Under the pieces are notes generated by a model. It was not told the origin of the DNA and did no database searches. It saw nothing but the letters and a program-made list of their open reading frames with translations. The translations under genes were made by a program, and so were the position numbers. A DNA stretch of 64,000 nucleotides, from assembly GCA_029448655.1 (NCBI GenBank), contig JACCLO010000001.1, forward strand, positions 3,410,001 to 3,474,000. The letters run 5' to 3'. Position 1 is the stretch's first letter, and every line of letters begins with the position of its first letter. Below are positions 24,226 through 34,842 of this stretch, in pieces. Source of the DNA: Wolfiporia cocos. Lineage: Eukaryota; Basidiomycota; Agaricomycetes; Polyporales; Phaeolaceae.

Positions 24226-26760
24226 TCATCCCGTGCTCGAGCTCCCACGCTTGCTCATGAGTGATATCCGGTGCGAAGACATGGCGTCTTCGCTTTGGTG
24301 CATCGCTTCTGCGTATCTGCACAAGTGTGCGCGTCAATAGAGGAGCACAACGAGTGCATGGCGGTGAAACTTACAGGAGCTTGTACCGGACAAGCTCTGA
24401 CTCCAACTCTTCATGCTTTAGACGGGCTCTCACCAGTTCGTTCTGCGTCCGGCGCGCCAAGTCAGCTCCCGCCACGGTTCCTAGCCAAGCTACTCACCAA
24501 AAGTTCGCAGTGCTCCGTGTTGAGCTGCGCCAGGCTCGTCTCCAGCCCCTTCCTACATACCACCCGTCTCGTGAATACCACGTCGGCATGAACACCAGCG
24601 AAAACGGCGGAGGGACGTACACCTGCGCGGAGAGGTTGCGGTTGCTCGTCCGGAGCGCGTCCATCTCGATCGCTTGCGCGTCGCGCGTACGCACGAACTC
24701 TTCATACTCCTGCGCGTACGTGTCGAGCATGAACGAGCTGATGTTGAGCTCGAACGCGTCCCGCACGAACGCGTCCACGTCGTACTTCGCCTCTCGCTCT
24801 CCCTCCCTTTCGTTCCCCGTATCCGTGCCTGTCGATGTTTCGCCGGCAGGTGCGGCAGAATCGAGCTGCGACGCCAGTAAGTTTGGGTTTGAGTCACAGC
24901 TGAGGGTGTATGTAGGGCCATGCCTTGTAGACATTGAACACCTCCGTGTTCAGGAAAGACACGATCCGGTCGAATTTCAGCTCGAGCAGCGTCACTTCGT
25001 TCTTGAGCAGCAAGGCCATGCTAAACGAGAAGAGCGCCTCGATGCCGCTCGCGAGGCAATTATCGTATATTCGGAAGACGATCTCCATCGGAAAGCTATT
25101 CTCATTCGTCGTTCATTTCGTCGTCATAACAAAACCAATCATGGAGCGTGGAGAACAGGAGGAATTGCAGGAACTCACCGATACCCAAACATGGTGAGAA
25201 ACCACTGCGAGCAGTACATGCTTGACTTTACTCCCTGGCGGAGGAAATGGACGTGCAGGACCGGTGCGAGTTCTTCTATTAGTCGCTCGAACTGCCATGC
25301 ATGAGTTTACGAAGCCGTTCGTGAGATCTAGAGGAAGCTATACCTGGAACTAACACGGGCGTGTAAAAGAGTCGCAGGCCACACATATAATAGAGCAAAC
25401 TTACTACTCTGAGCTGAAGTTTGGGCATCTCAGGCAAGAAGTGTCCCCGGAGGTCGTATGAGTACATCAGCCTGACGAGGAGGCAGAAAGCCTCCTCATC
25501 AGGCATCTAAACCAATGATCAGCCAGCGAGACTGGGGCGGTAGCTGTGGCGCCATACATGGAGTAACAGTACAGCTGCCACGAAGGGCAGGCCCTGGCAG
25601 TATCCGACCTGCGGATCATACCTAGTCACAAAGTTAGCATGAGCACTGATTTGGAAGGGCGCGACTGACAGGGAGTATGCTTTCAAAACATTGAACAAGT
25701 TCTCTTGTCCTATTCCGCGTCCGTCCGTGAAGAATGCATTATGTGGGAAAGTCCTGTATCGCAGAAATCGAATCAGGATGGCACATGTCGATACCACAAG
25801 GGCTGTATGCACCTCCCGAGGTCACGGGTGATCGATTTATCGTGCGAGCTGGTCTCCTTCAGTAGTTTTAGGTACGTATTCTCCAGCTCCGGGTCTTTAG
25901 ACGCGGTCCTGCAGAGAGCATCAGCCAACAAACTCAGCGCAAGCGTCCACTCGTCAGACAACACTACATTAGCTGCCAAATCATGCCACGGATCGTCTTT
26001 GGGATCCCGCGCCCGATTGCAGACGCAAGCTCTTCCGGGTGCTCAGACGCAAACTTCTGGTAGTCTAACAGCTTCGACCAGTTCAAACGAGGCGTCGCGT
26101 GCGCGCAAGAGAGAATGGATCGCACCAGACACGACCTTTCCCCAGAAGTCTGGCGAACCGTGTGTCATTATACGCAGCTACACGACAAGCTGAGGGGTGC
26201 GCACCCCAGTCTACGGAGTCCTCCTCGCCCTCCTCCACCCCGCCGCCGCCGCCGCCACCGCCCTCCAGCTCCTTCTCCCGCTCCCGCGCGTCGGCAAAGT
26301 CCCCCTGCAGCTTCTGCTGCGCCTCGACGCTGCTCCGGCGGGACGCGGCGCCGTCCTCGCCGTCCTCGAGGTGCGCGAGCATGAACGGGACGTTCGACCC
26401 AGAGAGGACCGTCGAGATCGACGCGTTCTTCCTGTGCGACGCGGGCGCGAGCACGGGCGTCGTCGCCTCGGCGGGGCGGAGCGCGATCGTGCGCCGGCGG
26501 TCGTCGAGCGGCGAGTCGTCCGAGCCGACCGAGAGCCGCGCCGAGTCCATGCTCTGCCGCGCGCTGCTGAGCGCGACGGTCGAGAAGCGCGCGTCGTCGT
26601 CGGTCGCCGCGGAGGAGGCGACCGACTCGCGTGCGGAAAAGTGCGCCTCGGTCGGCGAGAGGAGCGCGTCGAGCGTCGGGGAGGTCATCGACTGCGTGTG
26701 CACCGGGGTCTGTCCTTCTTCGGGCTGGTCCTGCCCTGCGCCTTCCCGGGACTCAGACAT
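24226..26760 (-). CDS. TBC-domain Rab GTPase-activating protein (GYP5/EVI5-like)
   Basis: Stimulates GTP hydrolysis on Rab/Ypt proteins in vesicle traffic. The start at 26760 gives MSESREGAGQDQPEEGQTPV. A disordered Ser-rich N-terminus ends in a poly-glycine run before EEGEEDSVDWGDFWGKVVSD, the last part rebuilt across an intron. The TBC motifs are present: GRGIPKTIRGMIWQLM (RxxxW), ITRDLGRTFP (IxxDxxR, arginine finger) and VGYCQGL (YxQ, glutamine finger). They are followed by FGYRFPMEIVFRIYDNCLAS and LLLKNEVTLLELKFDRIV. A C-terminal coiled coil (YDVDAFVRDAFELNI, LNTEHCELL, LKHEELESELVRYKLLY) ends in KRGSSSTG and TGA at 24226-24228. TBC plus C-terminal coiled coil is the EVI5/Gyp5 arrangement; the exact orthologue is not certain. 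About ten exons. Confidence 0.85.
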
Positions 26761-27138
26761 GTTCACGACCGAGACAAGAGAGACAAGAATAGAGAGGTGC
26801 GCGGCGAGTGCGCGGTGATGGGTCGAGTATATAACGATCAACCAGCGTCTGCCACAACGTGCACTGCATAATCGTATCGGCAATCTCGCCAGCCACAACC
26901 GCAAGTGTGGCGTGCAAGTGGCTTGTATCCGGGTTGCATTTTCAGGGAAGCGGTCGTACCAGAGGTGGTACATCCGAACCTCGGACTCCCCACGCCGAGC
27001 GCATATTGAGATAATAAACATACAATTCCCAGTGATAATTTGATACATCCGATACAACAAAATCAACAAGCCCGACTGCAACGACCATACTCGCACATCT
27101 AAGCCAGGGCGCCCTACATATACCAGTCAGACAATAGA
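26761..27138. other. Intergenic region between TBC and bleomycin hydrolase genes
   Basis: Upstream of the TBC gene and downstream of the hydrolase gene, both on the minus strand. No gene, repeat or RNA is recognisable. Confidence 0.4.
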
Positions 27139-29002
27139 TCATCGCAGCATAGCATCAACACACACCATAGGATCCCAGAGTGGCAACAACGTCTTCTCTC
27201 CGCTCTCGTAAACCTTGACGAGCTCCTTCGGCGCGAGCGCCTTGGGCACGACGACCTGGAACACATACCTGCATCACGCATCAGCCCCTCACCCGATACA
27301 TCACCCAAGCGAAGGAGGATAGACGCACTGTTCGAACCACGCATCCGTCATGAGATAGTACCCCTTGTCGCCGCTCGTGTCGCCCCACGAGTTCTCGACC
27401 TTGTACCGTACCGGCGCGCCGGTCGCGGGGTCGAGGTGCACGCCTGAGATGACCATCGCGTGCGTCATCGCCGACTCGCCCGTGCGCAGCCGATCCGCCT
27501 TCGTCAGCCCGAACGTGATGTCGAACGCGTTCTGTGCCACGGCGCGCATGCAGAATAAAGGACTACACAACCTAGGACAGGAAAAAGACATACCTCGTAC
27601 TCGAACATCGTAGTGTCCATGATCCCGCCCTCGCGCTCGAGCGACTGGCCGACGTCGCAGCCGAAGAAGACGGGCTGCCCCGCCTTGATCATCTTCACCA
27701 CAGCCTGCTTCAAGTCGTCGATCTTCGTGTTCACGTCTGCACAACACCGATCAGCATCCCATCCACGACCATCTCCGCGAAGCACCCACAGAGGACGTCC
27801 CGCCCGCCCCACACGTTCCCGAGCTTGTCGACCGAGTACAGCTTGCCAAACTCGTTGCGCGGGTCGTGGATGAGCGAGAACGAGTCCGACGGCTGCGCCG
27901 GCATCAGCCTCCGCCCGCGCAGCACACGCGCCACGCCACGCCACTCACCGCGTGCTTGTCATACGCAAACGCCTTGTAGAACTGCGCGGGCGTGCCCTCC
28001 CACCGGCCCACCTTGCCGTCCTTGTCGTAGTAGTCCCAGACGAACGTCTCCCCCGCGGGCGGCGGCACGCCGAGCGCGGCGCTCATGACCGTGTACACCT
28101 CCTTCATGAGCTCCTCCTTCTTCGCGCGGAGCGCGCGCAGCACCGCGTCGCCCGTGAGCGAGCCGTCGGCGCGGAGCGATGCGGAGAGGGAGCGCAGGAT
28201 CAGCGCGTGCTCGCGCAGCTTGCGCTTCAAGATCGTGTTGAGGGGCGCGGACGCGGAGGAGTGGAACGACTCGGGGTACACCGCTTGCGGGACGACGCCG
28301 TAGTTCTGCGTGGGCGGGATGAGCGCGATGTGCGGGAGAGGAGGGGGTGTGTGCGCACCTCGAGGATGTTCACGACCATGTCCCACTGCCCGCCGTCGCT
28401 GATCAGGTCCGACGCGGTGTGCGTGACGATGCGCTCGTCGATCGGGAGGTCCGCGTGCTGGATGGACAGCTCCAGGTAGTAGTTGCTCTTGTTCAGCTTG
28501 TCCCAGAAGAACAGGTACGACTATCCGCACACCGTCAACCCCTCCCCACCTCGCGCTCAGCAACCGCGGCACGCACCTGGGAGAGCTGGAAGTCGTCGAG
28601 GTTGAGCTTCTTCATGATGTTGTACCGCAGCACGTTCGTCGTCGCGAACAGCCAGCAGCGCCCGGACGACTTCTGGTTCGTGATCGGGCCCGTCTTGAAG
28701 TCGAGCTGCGTGTTGAAGACGTGCGCGTCCGCGACCTTCGCCGCGCGCGACACGAACGCGGTCTGCACGCTCGTGTGGTGCAGCACCGCGCGCGCGAGCC
28801 GCGCCTTGGGCTGTGCGCCGACCTCCGCCTCCCACGCCGCGACGCTCGCGGCCGCCAGCGAGCCGTCCGCGGACGCGGGGCTCAGCTGCAGCGCGGACAG
28901 CGACTCTGCGACACGGTCGACCGCTGCGCGCTTCTCGTCGTGTGCGCCGTCGTGTGCGGCGGCGGCGGGCGAGCTGGTGGGCTTGGAGTTGTTCGATCCC
29001 AT
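27139..29002 (-). CDS. Bleomycin hydrolase (cysteine aminopeptidase, peptidase family C1B)
   Basis: Papain-fold aminopeptidase that forms hexameric barrels in the cytosol and degrades peptides, homocysteine thiolactone and bleomycin. The start at 29002 gives MGSNNSKPTSSPAAAAHDGA. The catalytic triad is visible: Cys in NQKSSGRCWLFATTNVLRYN, His in GESAMTHAMVISGV, Asn in KVENSWGDTSGDKGYY. Other family blocks are SYLFFWDKLNKSNYYLE, DGGQWDMVVNILE, NYGVVPQAVYPES, PRNEFGKLYSVDKLGNVWGG and GQPVFFGCDVGQ. The gene has about eight exons and an unusually GC-rich first half. The C-terminus reads LLPLWDPMVCVDAMLR with TGA at 27139-27141, several residues longer than the usual end after WDPM. In yeast Gal6/Blh1 the C-terminal arm lies in the active-site cleft, so the tail may matter. 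Identification is firm. Confidence 0.93.
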
Positions 29003-29883
29003 GTTGGCAAAGAGCAAGGGCGAGGGTGGTGGGAGCAGGACGTGTGAAGCTGCTTACTAGAGCGACGAGCCCATTATAAGCACGCCTGAGATAGCGCTGC
29101 GCGTGCATGACTGCGTCCTTCGGCGCGTACGGGGGACCATACCAGTCCGATAAAGCGTAGGCTCCCCATTGGCCGTCAGATCGCCGTTCCTTGCGGATAT
29201 AGTTGGATCACTGCTTCGAGGCGATGTATTACATGAGCGGGACAGTCGAGGTTCGATGCGATGGACCCGGCGTGTGCAATAGAGGTGATTTGTTTTCGAT
29301 AATTATGACTGTGGCACCAAATTTTTGAGCTCCACTGCCAAAGTTGTAAAAGGGAGCGGTGGAGCGTAGTCATTGACGCCATAGATCTGAGCATTGCATC
29401 GGATGCCAATTGGCCTGTCTGAGGCTCGCACGTTCAGACCCTGCTCTCTCTAGGATGTTACTTGGGACGGGAGTTACTCTGAGACCATTCATGCTGCCTA
29501 GATGATGCTGGAGAGTTAAGCTGGAGTCGAGACATAGGTTTTAGAGGTAGTGTTCTGGCACTGTACTTGCGGCTGACTGACGAAACATTCTGAGATTAGC
29601 GCAGTGGGGTATTTATGATGCCATACTCCACAACTTATAATTTTGCTCCATCTCGGATAAAGCCGAGTCATAATTATCAACAACAAATCACCTTTAGTCC
29701 CGCGCGCTGAATCTCAAGATCACGGCGCGAAGCGTGCACGATCATCCTCGCGATCTGCTGCAGATCCACGCGTTCGCAATCTCAGTATGACTCCATCAAG
29801 GAACTATCACATTACTCTCGCCGCGCTGCCAACTCGATACAGTTGCCAAGATAAGTTTTCTAACAATCCCAACCGTGGCAGCC
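29003..29883. other. Intergenic region holding a MITE-like element
   Basis: No gene. The middle half (29282-29694) is a short inverted-repeat element described separately; the flanks carry the hydrolase promoter and the alcohol dehydrogenase 3' region. Confidence 0.5.
29282..29694. mobile_element. MITE-like element with about 28-bp terminal inverted repeats and TA flanks
   Basis: The left end reads GAGGTGATTTGTT, TTC, GATAATTATGACT. The right end, read on the minus strand, gives AAGGTGATTTGTT, GTT, GATAATTATGACT, so about 25 of 29 bases agree. The element is about 413 bp, AT-rich compared with its GC-rich neighbour, has no ORF of note and is flanked by TA on both sides (29280-29281 and 29695-29696). 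TA duplication with short terminal repeats and no coding capacity is the pattern of Tc1/mariner-derived MITEs; that superfamily assignment is an inference. Confidence 0.65.
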
Positions 29884-31125
29884 TCACTCCGAAATGTCCT
29901 GCTTCAACACATAGCGGTACCTCGCCTTGTTCGCCTTGACGGCCTCTAACGCCTTCTTAAAGTCCTTCATCGGCAGCTCCTCGATCCACGGCTTGACGCC
30001 CTTCGACCTTGCGAGCTCGAGCATCTCCAGGGCCTCCTTCTTGCTCCCGATCGCACTCCCACCCACAAGGCACCCGTTGGGAGCCACGTCAAACGGGTGG
30101 ATAGACGGCAGCGGCTGGTCCGCATCTGGGATACCGACAGTGATGAAGTGCCCATGCACGAACAGCATGGAGAGGTAAGGACTAAGAGACGCGTCAGGTC
30201 CATAGGCGTCCCGCGTCGAGACGATCAAGTCGAGCGTCCGTGCATACGGCTTGTGGTAGTCCTGCTCACGACGCATCATCAACGCACTCGGCGACCGAGG
30301 CTCTTTCTGCGTACCTTCTCCCCGGTGTTCACGACATGGTCCGCGCCCATCTTCTTGACGTCCTCCATCTTGCTGCTGTCGTGCGTGAATGCATAGACTT
30401 CTGCACCCATCGCCTTCGCCCAGAGCACGGCGTAGTGGCCGAGACCGCCAATGCCGATCACACCGACCTTCTTCCCCGGCCCAGCGCCGTACGTCCTGAG
30501 CGGCGAGTACACCGTGAGGCCCGCGCACATCATCGACGCGGCGTGGCGCGACTCGATTTCGTCCGGGATGGGGAAGACGAACTGCTGGTTCGCCCGGATG
30601 GCGGTCGCGTACCCTCCCTGGCTGACGACGCCGTCTGGATATACAGAATTCTGGCGGCACAAAACAGTGAGACGCAGAAGACCCGAAAAGTCACACATAA
30701 ACGACGGACGTATGTCGCGATCCCATCGGGACAATAGTTCTCATAGTCCGACTTGCACGCCCTGCAGCGGAGGCAGCTCCCGATCTGCGCGCCGACGCCG
30801 ACGCGGTCGCCGGGCTTGATGTCCGCGACCTTGTTGCCGATGCGCGTCACCTTCCCGATGATCTCGTGCCCGACGACGAGCGGCAGCTTGCTCTCGCCCC
30901 AGCCCTGCGTGAGCGTGTGCACGTCCGAGCCGCACACGCCGCAGTGCGTGATCGCGATTTCGACGTCGTCCGGCTGGAAGGTCTTCGGCTTGATCTCGGT
31001 CACGGTGAGGTCGCTCCATTGCTTGCGGTCTGCGCGTGTATGTCGTTTTGAGCGTCGCTGCCACCGCCGTAGTCGGTCCACGCACCTGTGAGCGCGTAGC
31101 CTTTGAACTCGAGAGTAGGCGACAT
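29884..31125 (-). CDS. Zinc-dependent NADP(H) alcohol dehydrogenase, cinnamyl-alcohol-dehydrogenase/ADH6 type (paralogue A)
   Basis: Medium-chain dehydrogenase that interconverts aldehydes (often aromatic or branched) and alcohols with NADP(H). Four exons (31086-31125, 30710-31029, 30315-30650, 29884-30264) give 358 residues, the normal length. It starts MSPTLEFKGYALT. The catalytic zinc ligands lie in HCGVCGSDVH and VVGHEIIGKV. The structural zinc cysteines are CLRCRACKSDYENYC. The Rossmann motif is GVIGIGGLGHYAVLWAKAMG. The end is RYRYVLKQDISE. A close paralogue sits 20 kb away on the other strand (51743-52977) with introns at the same three positions. Compared with it, copy A has two extra residues after the third intron (RDAYGPDASLS region). 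Substrate cannot be told from sequence. Confidence 0.93.
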
Positions 31126-31785
31126 GATGGGGGATCGCTGAGAGTCTCGATGTGTCGAGGGCGAAGTTGAACATGTTATATACTGGCATCTCGTTCGATG
31201 ACGTTGCTAGCTCTCAACCTTTCGGACAGGCCTGGCTTGACAGGCCATCCTCCAGACGCAGGCGTGCCACTGCGCCTGCCATAAAGGGTAGGCGAGTTGC
31301 CTTTCGCGGTTGGTACTGCATGTGCGGCTGGGATTATCCATCCGTCGCCGGCTAAAGAGATGTTTTCGGTCGGATGTTACCAACTTTGGGTGATCAGGTA
31401 CATTGTCTGGAACGTCCAGGAATGATTCGGTCAGATTAGATTGTACCGACTCAATCATGCGGGTCATTAGTTGAGTTCTACGGTAAGTCCACCTCGTCGC
31501 ATTCAGCATCATACGTCGACTGGATAAGCTTAAAGCCTGATATACGATCACGGAAACAGACCGTAGAAGATGGCGACTGAGCGTCCCCTGAGTTGACGAC
31601 TGCTGGTACTGTTTGATGCATTATGCTTAAGCTGCCGGCACGGGTATGGTGTATAACGGTGTAGATGTGCGTGTAAGCTGCATTCTTGCGTCTGCATGGG
31701 TATACTGCTAGTCCTGTATTTATAAAGTGAAAGAAGAACTGAACTTTGTCAATAAACCTGTCTCAGAGGATCTCTGACATGACAA
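31126..31785. other. Intergenic region between alcohol dehydrogenase A and the SDR gene
   Basis: Both neighbours are on the minus strand, so this is the dehydrogenase promoter plus the SDR 3' region. Small ORFs on both strands are not recognisable. No repeats or RNA genes seen. Confidence 0.4.
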
Positions 31786-32742
31786 CTACCTCATGCGATT
31801 GACTGCTCGGCTGATCTCATCTGCAGTATGATCCCACAACCGCTTCCGTGCCTCTTCGGTGCCCCAGTAGTTCTTCTTCCCTATATCGTCTCCTTTGTTG
31901 TCTCTGCGGGACGCCCCCGCAGATCCGGTGAGCAGCGCGCACAGCATGTGCTCAGCACACTGCTCCGGTGACACAGAGATCGGGTATACTAGCGTTTTGA
32001 TGACGCAGTTCAGCAGTGGCGTGCGTACGACTCCGGGATAAGCATGCACAAAAGAAATCCCGGGCTCTTTTTCCGCAAATGCCTGTGGCACTTCGGCTGA
32101 GCAATTTGATTATGTCATGGCAGATAGAGTGCTCACCTCGATCATCAGGTCGCTGTACGTCGGGCTAGCAGAACCGGCACGTGCGGCGCTGTAGTTTTTT
32201 CTCAAGGCGAGGTCGTCGAGGTCTATCTTCCCTCCATTGCCGGCACCCAGTACCGTCATGACCTTTGCGTCTTCACCGGCATCACTTGCCTTCCGCAGCA
32301 AAGGGAGCAAGTCGTGTATGAATTTCCAGCGGCCGTAGTAGTGAAGAGCCATCCGTTTGTCAATCCCCTCCGATGTGTCATCGCGCCCAGACATGCTGAG
32401 AAAGCCGGATGAGAGGACGAGGTAGTTGACCTTTGGCAGGCGGGAAATGAGCGCCGATGTCGTCGTGTCGATGTTAGACATGAGCGTCGCGTCGCATTGC
32501 GCAAACTCATGCTGGGCCTCGGCACCAGAGGACGTGGACTTGGGAAAGGATGCGATGATGGACTCGGCAGCGGTACGATTACGGCCGCAGAGCACGATGT
32601 GGACATCGCCCTTGGTGTACCGAGCTAATGCTTCTGCCATGGCCTGCCCTATCCCGGATGTACCGCCTAGGAAGACAGCGACGGGTTTCGACGGGAATGT
32701 GTGGGACGCATTGGCAGTCTGTGCTGCAGCAAGCAAAGGCAT
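31786..32742 (-). CDS. Short-chain dehydrogenase/reductase-like protein (atypical active site)
   Basis: NAD(P)-binding Rossmann protein of the SDR superfamily; the reaction is unknown. Two exons (32137-32742 and 31786-32082) are joined across a 54-nt intron, which links PTYSDLMIE to AFAEKEPGISFVHAYPG. The start at 32742 gives MPLLAAAQTANASHTFPSKP. The nucleotide-binding motif is VFLGGTSGIGQAMAEALARY. VNYLVLSSGFLS corresponds to the NNAG region, and HAYPGVVRTPLL to the PG motif. The C-terminus is DEISRAVNRMR. The canonical YxxxK catalytic pair is not visible: the expected place reads YSDLMIE without Lys. It could be a divergent reductase or a non-catalytic member. Length (about 300 residues) is normal. 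Confidence 0.85.
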
Positions 32743-34039
32743 GGCAAGAGTGAGCTACTGGAGTATGTTAGGGTGTTCCTGCCTCGGTGTATCCGTGGCC
32801 TAGTATATGTACAGTCCCTCGTCCCGCCTGCCGGCGGATGACGCGTTCGGAGCCTTAAGCGTGCCGTGGCAGCTCGCAAGCTAGCTGCCGGAGTCCTTTA
32901 TATCACACGCTCCTGATACAATAGCAACGTGCGCACTGCACTCGATCTCGGGCGGCTTGTCTCCGATTTCAAGGTATTACAGGCTACAAACGCCAAATCC
33001 CTTAGAGCAGCCAGACTGCACAGTAAATCGATTTTGCCCGTTCATCATTGCGGCGTTGGGTCACTTGAAATGCGATTGGAGCAGTTCGTGCGAATACTTC
33101 AAGCTGAGAAATCAACGCGTAAGTGTTGGTCAAGGAAATGAGGCGGTTGTAAACACATGCCGGCGATCATCGATCAAGATCAACTTAAGCCACAATACCA
33201 TCGCAGAAGCGCTCGCGCCACCTTTTGTAACTGCCGTTCCATCATGTCAATGCCAATATTATCTCTCTTCATGTAGTATCATTACCAGTCCTCGTACGTG
33301 GCTGGCGAAACTCTGGAGAACCCTAGTGGATAGTGGAAAGGATATCGCAGCAGCCACAGTACAAGATCTGGGTTTCAGCAGGTGTCTCGTGACCGCGATG
33401 CTGGCACATACGGCGCGACACGTTGACGATGTGTGTACGCATCCTCACAATTGTACTTATACACTACCTGCTTTTGCATACATTGGTACTAGTCTCAGTG
33501 CGGCGCGCACTATGTCCGAAAAGGAATCGCCACTATTCGTCTGCAAATACATGCCACTTGATTGCCGAGAAATGTTACAAAGTACTTGTGCTTGACTCTG
33601 TTGTAATTGTCGGCGCAAGATCGGGTAAAATCATGCCATTTAGTCTCATTTTACCGGTCGATGAGACGGAGAAAATGTCGTTATTGTCGTCTCGCCTTTG
33701 AATGAGCTTGAGAAGGATCATTCGGGTGCTACATTAGCTCAAGATTTTTAATACGTTCATATACCGCGGTAGCAAAACCAGTACTACTTACAAAGGCTGT
33801 GGTTTCAGGAAAATCGGGACGTGGATACGGAAGAAGATGGTCAGAGACAACTGTACAAAAGGGTCATCAGACAAGGCATTTCACGTTTGCATATCAAATT
33901 CCAATAGAAGGTCTCTTAGTATGATGAATGATGAGGCTGCTATACCATTGAATGTCATAATTTCATTTGCCATGAATTTCACGGTGAAAACTGACCTAGC
34001 TTTGAAATTGACTTAGAGGCCCTACTGGATAAGTGCAAG
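32743..34039. other. Gene-poor region
   Basis: About 1.3 kb. The 212-codon plus frame at 32957-33595 has no recognisable domain and looks non-coding in composition. No repeats of the types seen at 36-38 kb, and no RNA gene. Confidence 0.4.
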
Positions 34040-34842
34040 CTCCGGCTGGATCGACCGTTCGAAACTTTTGTCACACCAAGAAGCACGATGTCGTTCATTG
34101 GAGTGGAATTTACCCGAAAATGTCGACCCTACCAAAGGCATCCTGAGTTACATGTCAGGCATGGACAGTCATGAGAGCTCACATGCAAGTACCGCTTCAC
34201 TTCTTGGGCAACTTTCGTAGCCAGTTCGCGCAAAGTAATAGGTTCATGGCCTCTGCGTTTGACATAGAATTGGTGAGAGTAAGGCTCCCTGTTCTTTATC
34301 TGTATGGATGAACGTGAAATTGTGGATTCGCTTGGAGATACTCGGATTATAGCATACCTGAATCCGGATACTAGGCCTCGATCCCATCATCTCGGCAAGT
34401 ATGAGACAGTCAGCATAGTTTATTCTCTCCATCCGTTCATTATCATAGGTGGCTTGAGCATTAATACCCATAGCACCGTTAATAGATAATGGAAGGAAAT
34501 ATCTGCCTTGGTACGGGACTGAAGAGGACCGGGAGTCATCCTGCATGACATGTACGAATCGCAAGGAATAGTCGCAAGTTCAAATGACATATATTGCTAT
34601 TAGACCGCGGTACTCACATGAGTGCGTCCTCTAGTCTCTAACACATCGTATAATTGGCCAGGGTGATGGGAGATGTCGATGAGGAAGTGGGGAGTAGAAG
34701 GGCCCATATTCCAAATATTTGCCACAACTCCCACGTTGGTAGTGAGGTGCCAGACACTGTCATAGACAGGTAATTCACCAATGCACCCTACCGAATGAGC
34801 ATGTACTCGAGTCGATTGAGCAAACTGTGCGTGCAAAGACAT
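34040..34842 (-). CDS. Unrecognised split gene (hypothetical protein)
   Basis: On the minus strand, several open stretches join through plausible short introns. They read MSLHAQFAQSTRVHAHSVGC and YDSVWHLTTNVGVVANIWNM, then PHFLIDISHHPGQLYDVLET. After an intron at about 34615-34540 comes DDSRSSSVPYQGRYFLPLS. After another come IRIQVCYNPSISKRIHNFTF and EPYSHQFYVKRRGHEPI, running on to TLRELATKVAQEVKRYLH. The last segment has the regular spacing of an amphipathic helix and looks coding. The general shape (beta-rich body, then PITLRELxxKVAxEV helix) recalls unnamed basidiomycete protein families, but I cannot name one. The 3' end is uncertain (between about 34.0 and 34.2 kb), and upstream exons may exist to 35.6 kb. 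Confidence 0.35.

Noticed and set aside
24261..25304. 347-codon plus-strand ORF
   Set aside because: It lies antisense over the C-terminal exons of the TBC gene; the minus-strand frames carry the recognisable TBC and coiled-coil sequence.
26099..26871. Plus-strand ORFs of 239 and 224 codons
   Set aside because: Shadows of the Ser-rich N-terminal exon of the TBC protein; composition is low-complexity and no domain is seen.
28347..29108. Long plus and minus ORFs rich in Arg and Ala
   Set aside because: Products of very GC-rich third positions in the bleomycin hydrolase exon; only the frame with the catalytic Cys motif is real.
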